Below, in pieces: positions 1 to 8,823 of a stretch of 64,000 nt of DNA. Every line of letters begins with the position of its first letter. The first letter of the stretch is position 1. A program made the position numbers and the translations under genes. The stretch comes from CAYTGR01 sp964437445 (GTDB lineage Bacteria; Chloroflexota; Anaerolineae; B4-G1; SLSP01), in contig CAYTGR010000001.1 of the NCBI GenBank assembly GCA_964437445.1, positions 62,001 to 126,000 of the forward strand. Direction: 5' to 3'. The notes under the pieces were generated by a model, which did not search any database, was not told the origin of the DNA, and was given only the letters and a program-made list of their open reading frames with translations.

Positions 1-9
1 GTAATGCCT

Positions 10-92
10 TCAGGGGTTTCTTAGCCGGCCGCTGAAGGGGAGAACGCCTAAAGGCGTCACTACATCCCACTTAGCGCCTGCTAAGCTAGCTC
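10..92. repeat. Degenerate copy of dispersed hairpin repeat
   Basis: Non-coding stretch downstream of the first gene. It contains a cttcag...ctgaag pair around cttagccggc, then the near-perfect palindrome aacgcctaaaggcgtc followed by actac, then agcgcctgctaagct. The order (hairpin, cttagccg linker, ctgaag, actac) matches the better copies near 55.3 and 56.4 kb, but with more changes. It may also end the transcript of the gene that stops at 145, although no T-run follows on that strand. Confidence 0.5.
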
Positions 93-144
93 GCCTGTGA
101 CCGAATTTTAATTTTTAAAGTTCATTAGCGTGCTGAGGATGGTG

Positions 145-1500
145 CTAAGACGCCTCTCTACAAACCTGAGCTCCGGAGGGCTGCTCCTGCCGGGCACGGA
201 GCCAGAGCCAGGCGGTTTGCACCGTTGCGCCGACCGTGAAGGCGGTCAGACCGACGGTGAGACCGCCCATCCCTTGCCAGGCGACACCGGCCCAGAGCAA
301 CACGTTGCTGACGACGAGATAGAGGGCGACGGATTCGGTGATCCCCCGGGTGTGACGGCGGTGCAGCAAATGGCCCTGAAACCAGCTTTGCAGGACGGTG
401 AACGCCGGCATGGGCAGGCCCAGCCAGACCGCTCGCTGGGCGCGGGCGGCCAGCTCCGGGGGGAGCGCCGAGACACGCGCAAACCAGAAGCCGGCGAGGG
501 GCGTGGCAGCCACCAGGAGGAGCAACGTGCTGGTTGCCACGATCAGCAGCCCGGCAAAGCGACGTAAGGCCGGTGCCGTCTGCGGTTCGTCCAGCAGGGC
601 CACCACGACCTCGTTGTAAGCCGTCCCCATGCTTTGCAACATGAAAATGAGGCTGGCGACCACCGGCCAGACGGCCAGCGAGGCCAGCGCTTCCGGCATC
701 CGGCTGAGCGCGGCGCTGCCCAACGGGCGGACGAGCAATTGCAAGAGCGAGGTCAGCATCAGCGGGACGTAGAAGGCCCCGAAGGCGCGCCAGGTGAGCG
801 CCGGTGTGACGGGGGGCGCCGCGTGGAGGGGGCCGCGCAGCACCGGCTGGACCATCACGCCGACGTAGAGCGCTTCAGTGATGACGCCGGCGGCAATCGC
901 GGCTCCGGCGACGACTGTGCCGGGCCAGCGCAGGACATAGCCCACGGCCAGGACCAGCCCGTCGGCCGTCAGGCGGACCACCGTTCCCAGGCCGATGGCA
1001 CGCGAGCGGCCGCACCGGATCAGGATGCCCTGGTGGAAGCGCCGGTAGGCGATGGACCAGGTCCAGGGGAGCATCCACTGCAAGCCGATGCGGGCCGGCG
1101 CCATGAGTGCCGCCGGGGCGCCGATGAGCCGCCCGACGACGACATCGTAGAGCGGGGTGAAAGCTACCAGCGCGTGGACCATCGTCAGCAGTGCGCTGGT
1201 CCACATCATGAAGCGGCGCAGGCGGAGGTAAGAGGCCCAATCTTGGCTCAACGCGGTGGAGGCCGCCAGGAGCATGATGATCGGCGATTCAATGATGAGC
1301 GACAGCGGGTAGACGACGCTGCCCCAGGCTGCCAGGTTCACGGTCGGGGTGGCCAGCCGCGCGATGATCGCGCTCACCGCCGGCTGCTCCACCGTCATGA
1401 GCAGCCAGCTGGCGGCTAAGGGCCACCAGGTTTTGAACACCCGGCTGAGGGGCTGGGGGGGAGCGGGAACTGCGGCATAGTTGAGCTCAGCGCTGCTCAT
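145..1500 (-). CDS. Multi-pass membrane transporter-like protein (MATE/MOP-like)
   Basis: About 451 residues, almost entirely hydrophobic, with roughly 12 predicted membrane segments separated by short Arg-rich loops. The pattern resembles the MOP/MATE flippase or ANKH-like superfamily: an early segment with NLAAWGSVVYPLS then IESPIIMLLAAST, and a mid-protein MGTAYNEVVVALL. I take the ATG at 1498-1500 (MSSAELNYA) as start. It lies 14 nt inside the end of the upstream ABC gene, so translation is probably coupled. A longer reading back to 1674 would run through the ABC coding sequence. Last gene of a three-gene transcript with the two ABC half-transporters, so a role in export of the same or a related compound is plausible. 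Family assignment is tentative; no substrate can be inferred. Confidence 0.7.
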   Translation of the reverse strand: MSSAELNYAAVPAPPQPLSRVFKTWWPLAASWLLMTVEQPAVSAIIARLATPTVNLAAWGSVVYPLSLIIESPIIMLLAASTALSQDWASYLRLRRFMMWTSALLTMVHALVAFTPLYDVVVGRLIGAPAALMAPARIGLQWMLPWTWSIAYRRFHQGILIRCGRSRAIGLGTVVRLTADGLVLAVGYVLRWPGTVVAGAAIAAGVITEALYVGVMVQPVLRGPLHAAPPVTPALTWRAFGAFYVPLMLTSLLQLLVRPLGSAALSRMPEALASLAVWPVVASLIFMLQSMGTAYNEVVVALLDEPQTAPALRRFAGLLIVATSTLLLLVAATPLAGFWFARVSALPPELAARAQRAVWLGLPMPAFTVLQSWFQGHLLHRRHTRGITESVALYLVVSNVLLWAGVAWQGMGGLTVGLTAFTVGATVQTAWLWLRARQEQPSGAQVCREAS

Positions 1501-3418
1501 GGGATGATCCTGCGGCTTGGGGCTTGCAACTTTCAACTTCTGCGCCGTTGGCCTGCTCAGCCACAAACTGCCGTTCGTAGAGCTGGCGATAGAGGCCGCC
1601 GCGCGCCAGGAGCTCGGCGTGTGTCCCTTGCTCCACAATGCGCCCATCCTGTACCACGCAGATGAGGTCGGCATGGATGATGGTGCTCAGCCGGTGGGCG
1701 ATGACGATGGCGGTGCGGCCCTTGAGCAGCCGTTGGAGCGCCTCCTGAATCAGTGCCTCGGTGACGGTGTCCACGCTGGCAGTGGCTTCGTCCAGGATGA
1801 GGATGCGCGGAGCGGCCATGATGGCGCGCGCGATGCAGATCAGCTGGCGCTGGCCCACCGAGAGATTGACGCCGCCTTCCAGGATCTGAGTCTCATAGCC
1901 CTGCGGCAAGGCCGCGATAAAGTCATGGGCGTTGGCGAGCCGGGCAGCTTCTTCGGTAGACGGTAGACGGTAGAGGGTAGACGGGGAGGCGGGTTGGTCC
2001 GTTGACTCGTTGGCTCGCTCACCGACGCCAAACCGGATATTCTCCGCAATCGTCCCGGAAAAGAGGAACGGGTCTTGCGGCACCAGCCCCATCTGCCGCC
2101 GCAGGGAGCTCTGGGTGACCCGGCGCACGTCAATTCCATCAATCAGCACAGCGCCGTCGGTCACCTCGTAGAGACGGGCGATCAGGTTGGCGATGGAACT
2201 CTTCCCGGCCCCGGTCGGCCCGACCAATGCTACAGTCTGGCCAGGGGCGATGTGCAGGGTAATGTCGTGCAAAACCTCTACGTCGCCCCGGTAGCAGAAG
2301 GAGACGTGGCACAGGTCTATAACCCCGGTGATCGGCGGCATGGCTATGGCGTCGGGCGCGTCACGGACCTCTGGCACGGTATCCAGCAGCGCCAGCACCC
2401 GCTCGCCGCCGGCCAGCGCTGCTTGCAGGGTGGTGTAGAGCTGGCTGAGCTCCTGGATCGGCTGGAAGAACCGGGTGACGTAGGAAAGGAAGGCGACGAC
2501 CACGCCTAAGGTCAGCGCTTCGGCGGCCACGGCCCGCCCGCCAAAATAGAGCACAATGCCGGTCGCTAACATCGCCAGGAAATCTACCGTGGGCAGGAAG
2601 ACGAACGAGAGCGACATGGCGGAAATGTAGGCGTCGCGGTTGGCCCGGTTGACCCGTTCAAAGCGCTCCGCAGAAGCGCCTTCCTGGGCGAAGGCCTGAA
2701 TGACACGCATCCCGGAGAGATCTTCGGCCAGATCGCCGACCACGGCCGCGATCCGCGCGCGGGTCTGGCGGAAGGCGGTCTGAGCCCGGCGGGCAAAGAG
2801 CCCGGTCGCTAAAATCATCAGCGGCAAGACGCTGAAGGTGAGCAGCGCCAGGTGCGGGCTCATGGAAAGCATCACGGCAATCGTTCCGCCTAACACCAGG
2901 AGGTCGCCGATGAACGTCACCAGTCCCTCGGAGAGCAGTTCGTTGATGACGGCGACATCGCTGATGACGCGGGAGATGGTGACACCGACGATGTGCGTGT
3001 CGTGGTAGCCCAGGGAGAGCGCCTGCAGGTGGCGGAAGAGCTGCGAGCGGAGCGTCATGAGCACCCGCTGGCCGACCCATGAGAGGAGGTACTGCTGCCC
3101 GGCGGAGGCGACGTAGATGCCGGCAAAGACGGCCGCCGCCAAGAGCGCGATGCGACCCAAGCCGGCAGCATCACCCTGGGCGATGTAGCGATCAATGGCC
3201 TGTTTGATGAGATAGGGGGCCAGCAGCGTCAGGCCGGAGCCGACGACCATCAGCGCGAAGGCCCCGGTCATCCTTTGCCAGTAGGGACGCAAATAGCCCA
3301 GCAGCCGCCAGAGGATCCGCAGATCAAAGGCGTGGCGTTCCGGTTCCCCCTCGCCGAAGCTCTCCATTGCTCCGCGTGGACCCACGTTCAAGCCCGCTGT
3401 GCCGATGCCGAGACTCAT
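1487..3418 (-). CDS. ABC exporter half-transporter, catalytic subunit of a heterodimer
   Basis: 643 residues: membrane domain (about 35-335) then nucleotide-binding domain. Walker A GPTGAGKSS is at 400-408, Q-loop Gln448, signature LSVGQ (not LSGGQ) at 519-523, Walker B with a normal catalytic Glu544, and switch His575. Its ATG overlaps the stop of the upstream ABC gene (ATGA), which fits an obligate partner. In heterodimeric exporters one composite site is functional and one is degenerate. Here the intact Walker B/His subunit carries the altered signature, as expected. Oddity: about 20 extra residues (near 468-488) between the Q-loop and the signature are encoded by short tandem DNA repeats. 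The C-terminal tail is also low complexity. Substrate unknown (lipid, peptide or drug are all possible). Confidence 0.93.
   Translation of the reverse strand: MSLGIGTAGLNVGPRGAMESFGEGEPERHAFDLRILWRLLGYLRPYWQRMTGAFALMVVGSGLTLLAPYLIKQAIDRYIAQGDAAGLGRIALLAAAVFAGIYVASAGQQYLLSWVGQRVLMTLRSQLFRHLQALSLGYHDTHIVGVTISRVISDVAVINELLSEGLVTFIGDLLVLGGTIAVMLSMSPHLALLTFSVLPLMILATGLFARRAQTAFRQTRARIAAVVGDLAEDLSGMRVIQAFAQEGASAERFERVNRANRDAYISAMSLSFVFLPTVDFLAMLATGIVLYFGGRAVAAEALTLGVVVAFLSYVTRFFQPIQELSQLYTTLQAALAGGERVLALLDTVPEVRDAPDAIAMPPITGVIDLCHVSFCYRGDVEVLHDITLHIAPGQTVALVGPTGAGKSSIANLIARLYEVTDGAVLIDGIDVRRVTQSSLRRQMGLVPQDPFLFSGTIAENIRFGVGERANESTDQPASPSTLYRLPSTEEAARLANAHDFIAALPQGYETQILEGGVNLSVGQRQLICIARAIMAAPRILILDEATASVDTVTEALIQEALQRLLKGRTAIVIAHRLSTIIHADLICVVQDGRIVEQGTHAELLARGGLYRQLYERQFVAEQANGAEVESCKPQAAGSSHEQR
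1954..2020. repeat. Tandem 7-bp and 8-bp repeats inside an ABC transporter gene
   Basis: Four near-identical 7-bp units (cggtaga three times, then gggtaga) from 1954 are followed after a short spacer by three 8-bp units (gttggtcc, gttgactc, gttggctc) at about 1993-2016. They lie in the nucleotide-binding domain of the ABC gene and stay in frame, encoding a Ser/Pro/Leu-rich insert absent from the partner ABC protein at the same place. Confidence 0.8.
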
Positions 3419-5235
3419 GGTAGGTCCTCCTGCTCCTCTGTTTCCCTGCTCCCCTGCTCCTGAGGGCGGAGCTGGCGCTGGTAGATTTCCGCGTATAGCC
3501 CGGAGGTGCGCAGCAGCTCCGCGTGCGTGCCGCGGGCGGCGAGGCGACCTTTTTCCAGGACCAGGATCAGGTCAGCCAGGCGGACGGTGCTGAGGCGCTG
3601 AGCAATGACGAAGGAGGTGCGGCCCTGCATCAGCCGTTCTAAGGCCAGCTGGATCAGCCGCTCGGTCTCGGTATCCACACTGGCCATGGCGTCGTCCAGG
3701 ATGAGGAGGCGTGGGTCTTTGAGCAGCGCGCGGGCAATCGCGATCCGCTGTTTCTGCCCGCCGGAGAGGGTGACGCCCCGCTCGCCGACGTAAGTATCGT
3801 AGCCGTCGGGGGTGGCCATGATGAAGTCGTGCGCCTGCGCTGCCTGTGCTGCTTCCACGATCTCCGCCTCGGTCGCGTCGGGGCGGCCGAAAGCGATGTT
3901 CTCGCGCAGTGTCGCCGCGAAGAGCGTTGTTTCCTGCAGCACGATGCCGATCTGGTCGCGCAGGGAGGCAAGCGTTACGTCCCGCAGGTCGTAGCCGTCC
4001 ACCAGAATCCGGCCGGCGGTGGGATCATAGAAGCGCGGGATCAGGTTGATGATCGTGGACTTGCCCGAACCGGTCGCGCCTAACAGTGCAATCACCTGCC
4101 CCGGCTGCGCTTCAAACGAGATGTCGTTCAAGATGCGATGGCGCCCAAAATAGGCGAAGGAGACATGCTCAAAGCGGACGTGGCCGCTCACCGGCGGGAG
4201 CGGGACGGCGGCGGGGGATTCCGTGACCTCTGATTGGGCGTCCAGGATCTCAAAGATGCGCTCACCGGCCGCGATGGCCTGGGCCACCGCCGGCGTGATC
4301 TGCCCGATCCGCCGCACCGGCTGGACCAGCTGGGCCAGGTAGGCGTTGAAGGCGACCAGCTCGCCGAAGGTGAGTCTGCCCTGCAAGACTAAGGTGCCGC
4401 CGTACCAGATGATCGCCACCAGGCTCAGGTTGGCGATCAGGTCAATGAGCGGCATGTTGGTCACCTGCAACTGGAGGGCACGGGTGGATAACCCGAACCA
4501 GCGGTCGTTCTCCTGTTCAAAGCGGGCAATCTCGGCCTCTTCCTGAGCGAAAGCCTTGACGACGCGCGCGCCGCGCAGGTTTTGTTCCAGGCGCGTGGTC
4601 AACACGGCAACCTGATTCTGGATGGCGAGTGAGAGTGGGCGATAGCGGCGGCCAAAGTCGTAGGCCCGATAGAGGATGAGCGGCATCGCCCCGAGCGCTA
4701 AGAGCGCTAAGCGGGGGTTCATCATCGCCAGCGTGACGGCGGTGCCCAACAACAGGACGGTGCCCTCCACCAGGCGGAGCGTCGCCCGCCCGGTCAGAAA
4801 GCGGATTCGCTCCACATCCTGGATGGCGCGCGAGAGCAGCTGCCCGGTCTCTGCCCGGTCGTGGTACGAGAACGAGAGTGCCGTCAACTGGCGGTGGACT
4901 GCCCCGCGCAAGTCGTAGGCCACGCCCTGCGAGCTGATCTCTATCCAGCGGCCCTGGAAGAATGTGAGGCAGCCCTTGAACAACGTCAGCCCTAACAGCG
5001 CCAGCACGGCGTTGCCTAACCATGTCAGGTCCTGCCCGCGGATGCCGCGATCCACGATCCAGCGGATGAACTGGGGGACGGCGATGGCAAGGCCGGTCAT
5101 CGCCAGGAGGATGAGGTAGGCGCCGGCGGTCAAGCGGGCGTAGGGCCGGAGGTAGCCGTAGCAGCGGGCCAGGATGCGCCCACCCCCGGGCGTGTGCAGG
5201 GGCAGGGGGGGAGGGATATCAGGCGTATGGTTCAT
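3415..5235 (-). CDS. ABC exporter half-transporter, degenerate-site subunit
   Basis: 606 residues: membrane domain (about 25-330) and nucleotide-binding domain. Walker A GATGSGKST is at 386-394, Q-loop Gln434, canonical signature LSGGQ at 490-494. Walker B reads LLILDD, so Asp515 replaces the catalytic Glu, and the switch His is Gln546 (FVIAQRLST). These are the two classical changes of the non-hydrolysing site of TM287/288-type heterodimers; the partner encoded immediately downstream is normal at both positions. First gene of the operon, with a good -35/-10 pair upstream. The last 15 residues are Glu/Gln-rich and encoded by a simple gagcag-type repeat. Substrate unknown. Confidence 0.94.
   Translation of the reverse strand: MNHTPDIPPPLPLHTPGGGRILARCYGYLRPYARLTAGAYLILLAMTGLAIAVPQFIRWIVDRGIRGQDLTWLGNAVLALLGLTLFKGCLTFFQGRWIEISSQGVAYDLRGAVHRQLTALSFSYHDRAETGQLLSRAIQDVERIRFLTGRATLRLVEGTVLLLGTAVTLAMMNPRLALLALGAMPLILYRAYDFGRRYRPLSLAIQNQVAVLTTRLEQNLRGARVVKAFAQEEAEIARFEQENDRWFGLSTRALQLQVTNMPLIDLIANLSLVAIIWYGGTLVLQGRLTFGELVAFNAYLAQLVQPVRRIGQITPAVAQAIAAGERIFEILDAQSEVTESPAAVPLPPVSGHVRFEHVSFAYFGRHRILNDISFEAQPGQVIALLGATGSGKSTIINLIPRFYDPTAGRILVDGYDLRDVTLASLRDQIGIVLQETTLFAATLRENIAFGRPDATEAEIVEAAQAAQAHDFIMATPDGYDTYVGERGVTLSGGQKQRIAIARALLKDPRLLILDDAMASVDTETERLIQLALERLMQGRTSFVIAQRLSTVRLADLILVLEKGRLAARGTHAELLRTSGLYAEIYQRQLRPQEQGSRETEEQEDLP
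3425..3472. repeat. Simple repeat at the 3' end of an ABC gene
   Basis: On the plus strand ctgctcc/ctgctcccc words recur (tcctcctgctcc, ccctgctcccctgctcc). On the coding strand this is a ggagcag array forming the Glu/Gln-rich C-terminus of the first ABC subunit. It is of the same simple-word type as several intergenic spacers in this window. Confidence 0.65.
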
Positions 5236-5277
5236 GAAAAAACGATCAACCAGGAATAAAATTAGTTAACAAGGCTA

Positions 5278-5306
5278 AGTATATCACACTTTGTCTGAAG
5301 GGGCAA
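5278..5306 (-). promoter_or_regulatory. Candidate sigma-70-type promoter for the ABC operon
   Basis: Read on the minus strand: TTGCCC (5301-5306), 17-bp spacer, TATACT (5278-5283), about 43 nt upstream of the first ABC start codon at 5235. It lies between that gene and the terminator of the protease. Confidence 0.55.
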
Positions 5307-5342
5307 TGGCGGGGGACGGGGGAGATGGGAGCAAAGAAAGGA

Positions 5343-5372
5343 GGGATTGCGCCAGGACTCCGGCGCAATCCC
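5343..5372 (-). terminator. Rho-independent terminator of the protease gene
   Basis: Perfect 11-bp stem GGGATTGCGCC / GGCGCAATCCC with an 8-nt loop, 26 nt past the protease stop codon. On the minus strand the stem is followed by the T-rich stretch ctcctttcttt. Confidence 0.7.
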
Positions 5373-5398
5373 TGGAAGTGTAGCCCGGTGGGCTGCGA

Positions 5399-7234
5399 TT
5401 ACTGGACGGTTACGACGTAATCCGGCTCGGCGTAGAGGACGTTGGGCAGCCGGCGCAGCGCATCCACGATGACCCACTCCTGGCCTGCCGGCACGCGCAG
5501 CAGCTGGAGCTCCAGCTCGGGGATGACGCTCTCCACGCTGACGCCGGTCAGGCTGCCGAGCGTTTGCGCCCGGGCGGCCTCGGTCGCCGTCGGCTGGAAT
5601 TTGACCAGGACCCGCCCGGCAACAAAGGGCGCGGTGCGATCCTCGCTCTCGGGTTGCAGGTCCAGCAGGACGGGGGCCGCGGTAGCTTCAGCCGCGGCGG
5701 CAGCGAGCGTGGCATCCAGCCCTAACGCCTTGTAAGCGTTGATCCGGCCGTAGCCGTAGTATTCGTCCCAACCGATCTGACCAGGGGTCGGGGCCAGGTC
5801 ATCGGCGGTGCTCTCAATCCGGCTGCGAACCTGCGCGGCGGTATAGCCGGGGTATTTGGCCCAGATCAACGCGGCCAGTCCCGCCACGTGCGGGGAAGCC
5901 TGGGAGGTGCCGGACTCGTATTCGTAGCCGCCATAGCGGAAGGTGCTGTAGATTTGAACTCCCGGCGCGCTGATGTCTACGTAGGTACCGTGATTGGAGA
6001 AACTGGCGTGGGCATCGCTGCTGTTGACCGCCGCCACGGTGAAGACGTTGTCGTAAGAGGCGGGGTAGCCCGGTTGATTCATGTACGTACAGCCGTTGTA
6101 GGAGTAATAAGAGTCGCCACAGTTGCCGGCGGAGACCACTACCAGCCGGCCCTTGCCCACGGCGTAGTTGACCGCGTCGCGCAGCGTGGAGCTATCGGAG
6201 GTGCCACCCAGGCTCAGATTGAGGATCTGGGCCCGGTCGGCGGCCCAGCGGATACCGTTGGCGACCCCGCTCAGGGAGCCACTGCCGCTGTTGTCCAGGA
6301 CGCGCACGGGTAGGAGGTGCGTTTGGGGCGCGACGCCGACGACGCCGACGCCGTTGAGCGGCGCACCGACGATGCCGGCCACATGGCTGCCGTGGCCGTT
6401 GCCGTCTTCGGGGGTGGTGTCGTTTTGCACGAAGTCATAGCCGGCGACGAGATTGGCCTGCAGGTCGGGGTGGGTGAGATTGACGCCGCTATCAATGATG
6501 GCGACGGTCACGTTGGGCGAGCCCTGTTCACAGAGCAGCCAGGCATCGTCGGCCCGGATATTGACCATGCCGTACTGGGATGAAAAGTAGGGATCGTTAA
6601 TGCTTTGGGTTGGACAATAACGGCGCAGGCAGAGCGGCAGGTAAACTTTGCGGTCGCCTCCAGTGCTGTCGCAAACGTTCAGCGAAACGTCGTCCACGAA
6701 GAAGCTGGTCACTAAGCTGGAGTCGGTGGTGGCCTGGAAATGGACGCGGATGGTCTGGCCGGCGTAGGTGCTCCCCAGATTGAACGTGGCTTGATTCCAG
6801 GTATCGCTAGGTGTGGATTGGTTGGTCAGCGTGACCAGGGTTTGCAGCAACGTGCCGGTATTGCTGCGGAGCGTGACGGTCATGAAATCGTAAGCGCTAT
6901 TGGTGCTCTCCTCCGATTCCATATACCAGTAGAAGCTGAGCGTCGCGGTACCGCTGACCGGGAGTGTGACCGTCTGGTAGAGCGTGTCATCGGCGCTATT
7001 GTAGCCGGCCAGCCAGGCGCTGTAGGTGCCGTTGTGTTTTTGGGTGTTGCTGATGATGGTACCACTGAGCACCTAACCGGTACTGCCACTTTCAAAGCCG
7101 CCGTTGGTGAGCCGTTGGGTACAGGCGTCTGGGGCGCTCAATACCGGCGCTGGCTCCATGGTCAGGGCGGATAACAGAAGGAGGGCGCTCAAAGCCAGCA
7201 GCGCCACCAAACCCCACTTGTACACGGTTCTCAC
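5399..7234 (-). CDS. Secreted subtilisin-like (S8) protease with internal amber codon and C-terminal prodomain-like module
   Basis: Reading from GTG at 7232-7234, with AAGGAGGA 6 nt upstream, gives 611 codons. A signal peptide (MRTVYKWGLVALLALSALLL) leads into TNGGFESGSTG, then an in-frame TAG at codon 54, then VLSGT. The family usually has Trp there (GW), so a TGG-to-TAG change is likely. Next come a beta-sandwich, lectin-like domain (about 55-190), a YLPLCLRRY motif (198-206), the S8 domain with Asp248 (AIIDSGV), His281 (GHGSH), Asn371 (SAGN) and Ser444 (GTSQASPH), then an Ala-rich linker. Residues about 537-611 (RVLVKFQP ... NVLYAEPDY) resemble the fervidolysin-type S8 prodomain, which is normally N-terminal. 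Own promoter and terminator. If the TAG is real, either readthrough or an internal GTG start at 7072, without a signal peptide, would be needed. Confidence 0.88.
7073..7075 (-). other. In-frame TAG separating signal peptide from the protease body
   Basis: The frame upstream (signal peptide, ribosome site, NGGFESG motif) and downstream (whole protease) is the same, interrupted only by this codon. A one-base change from TGG would restore the common GW pair after NGGFESG. It could be a real nonsense mutation, readthrough, or a base-call error. Confidence 0.85.
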
Positions 7235-7298
7235 GTTAAATCCTCCTTAGAACTTAAAATGTTGTAACGCAAAGATGGTACTCTGCGTTCATGCTGCC

Positions 7299-7326
7299 AG
7301 TATAGCCAGTTTTTGCCGGAGGCCAA
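7299..7326 (-). promoter_or_regulatory. Candidate promoter of the protease gene
   Basis: Minus strand: TTGGCC (7321-7326), 16-bp spacer, TATACT (7299-7304), about 65 nt upstream of the GTG start at 7234. It supports the upstream start and the signal peptide over the internal start. Confidence 0.5.
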
Positions 7327-7344
7327 ATGGAGCCTGGAGTGATC

Positions 7345-7373
7345 TTTTTTATCCTCATCGGGTGTGGTATAAT
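7345..7373 (+). promoter_or_regulatory. Candidate extended -10 promoter for the first LCP gene
   Basis: TGG-TATAAT, an extended -10 (TATAAT at 7368-7373), with a weak T-rich -35 (TTTTTT, 7345-7350) 17 bp upstream, about 34 nt before the ATG at 7407. It shares the 172-bp divergent spacer with the protease promoter. Confidence 0.6.
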
Positions 7374-7406
7374 CCACGGGGATTGGAGTTCGGGCGCGAG
7401 GTGACC

Positions 7407-8789
7407 ATGGCGAAACAAAGGGCTTATCGGCGGCGAAACGATACCGCCCCCCTCATTCTGACAGGGGGGCTGATAGTGCTATTCCTCATCATCACAGTGG
7501 CGGCCAGCCTGTTTCTGGTCAGCTGGGTGCGTGGCATGGGGAAGGGCGGCACGGGGGGCGGTGGCTCTTCCAATCCTTTCAACCCTGGCAATCCTCCCAG
7601 TGAGAATGTGGAATATAAGTTTGGTCAGCCGCTCCCGGTCTGGACCGGGACGCAGCGGGTGACGGTGCTCCTGCTGGGCATTGATGAGCGGTCGCAGGAG
7701 ACGGGCCCTTTCCGCACCGATACGATGATGCTGGTCACGCTGGACCCGGTGACGCTCCAGGCCGGCGCGCTCTCCATCCCGCGCGACCTCTGGGTTCCCA
7801 TCCCCGGCTATAACGACGGCCGGATCAACACGGCGCACTTTCTGGGCGACCTGTACAAGTACCCCGGTGGCGGCCCGGCGCTGGCCAAAGCGACGGTGGA
7901 GTATAATCTGGGCGTCCCGGTGGATTACTACGTCCGCATCAATTTCCAGGGCTTCGTCAAGCTGGTGGATCTGATCGGCGGCGTGGATGTCTACGTGGAG
8001 AAGGTGATTGACGATCCCACCTATCCCGATTACAACTACGGCTACGATCCGCTGCACATTGAACCCGGCTGGCATCACTTTGACGGCGAGATGGCGCTCA
8101 AATACGCCCGGACCCGCCACGGCAGCAGCGACTTTGATCGCGCCCGCCGCCAGCAGCAGGTGTTGACCGCCATCCTGGAGCGGATCACCAGCCTGGACCT
8201 GCTTCCTCAACTGGCGAAGAACGCGCCGGAGATTCTGAACACGTTGCAGAATTCGGTGCAGACCGATCTGGCGACCGATCAGATCATGGCGCTGGCGGCG
8301 CTGGCCGTCAAAGTGGACCGGCAGACCATTCATTTTGGCGTGATTGACCAGACCTGTACCCAACCCTGGGTGACGCCGGAGGGTGCCCAGGTGTTGGTGC
8401 CGCTCCGTGACCGGATGCGCGAAGTGCGCGACTACGTCTTCAGCAGCGGGACGTCGGCCACGCCGGGAGCCACGGAAGCTCCTACCCCGACGCCAGAGAC
8501 TGCCTCTGTTGTGGTCCTCAACGGCACGTCCCGCTCCGGTCTGGCTGTGGGCGTCAGCCAGTATTTGCAGGCCCAGGGAATCACCGTCGCTGGCTACAAC
8601 AACGCCGACCGGCAGGATTACGCCACGTCCATGATCATCCTCTACAAAGATAAGCCAGCGACCGGCAACCGGCTGGTGACCCTGTTGAAGTTGCCTGAGA
8701 GTGCGATTGTGCGCGGCAACGATCCCAACGTGGCCTACGATGTAGTGGTTGTGCTGGGGGCAGATTACCAGGGCCCCACTCAACCGTAA
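7407..8789 (+). CDS. LytR-CpsA-Psr (LCP) family cell-wall polymer ligase, copy 1
   Basis: 460 residues from ATG 7407, preceded by GAGGTGA; the frame stays open further upstream, but the promoter lies inside that part. Layout: short basic cytoplasmic N-terminus, one membrane helix (about 12-36), LCP catalytic domain outside, then a LytR_C domain (about 370-460, starting VVVLNGTSRSGLA). LCP hallmarks present: RTDTMMLVTLDP, LSIPRDLWV, INTAH, YYVRINFQGF with LVDLIGGVDV, and ALKYARTRH followed by RARRQQQ, including the Arg/Asp residues that bind the pyrophosphate lipid. The family transfers undecaprenyl-linked glycopolymers to peptidoglycan or cell-wall sugars. Followed 34 nt later by a paralogue of exactly the same length. 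It could act on the polymer made by the locus at 27-55 kb. Confidence 0.95.
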   Translation: MAKQRAYRRRNDTAPLILTGGLIVLFLIITVAASLFLVSWVRGMGKGGTGGGGSSNPFNPGNPPSENVEYKFGQPLPVWTGTQRVTVLLLGIDERSQETGPFRTDTMMLVTLDPVTLQAGALSIPRDLWVPIPGYNDGRINTAHFLGDLYKYPGGGPALAKATVEYNLGVPVDYYVRINFQGFVKLVDLIGGVDVYVEKVIDDPTYPDYNYGYDPLHIEPGWHHFDGEMALKYARTRHGSSDFDRARRQQQVLTAILERITSLDLLPQLAKNAPEILNTLQNSVQTDLATDQIMALAALAVKVDRQTIHFGVIDQTCTQPWVTPEGAQVLVPLRDRMREVRDYVFSSGTSATPGATEAPTPTPETASVVVLNGTSRSGLAVGVSQYLQAQGITVAGYNNADRQDYATSMIILYKDKPATGNRLVTLLKLPESAIVRGNDPNVAYDVVVVLGADYQGPTQP

Positions 8790-8823
8790 CCGCAGTTCAT
8801 GGTGGCTTCACCGCAGAGATACT

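Noticed and set aside
7479..8783. 434-codon open frame on the minus strand opposite LCP copy 1
   Set aside because: Antisense shadow in GC-rich coding DNA; no domain or ribosome site, and the plus-strand LCP protein is certain.
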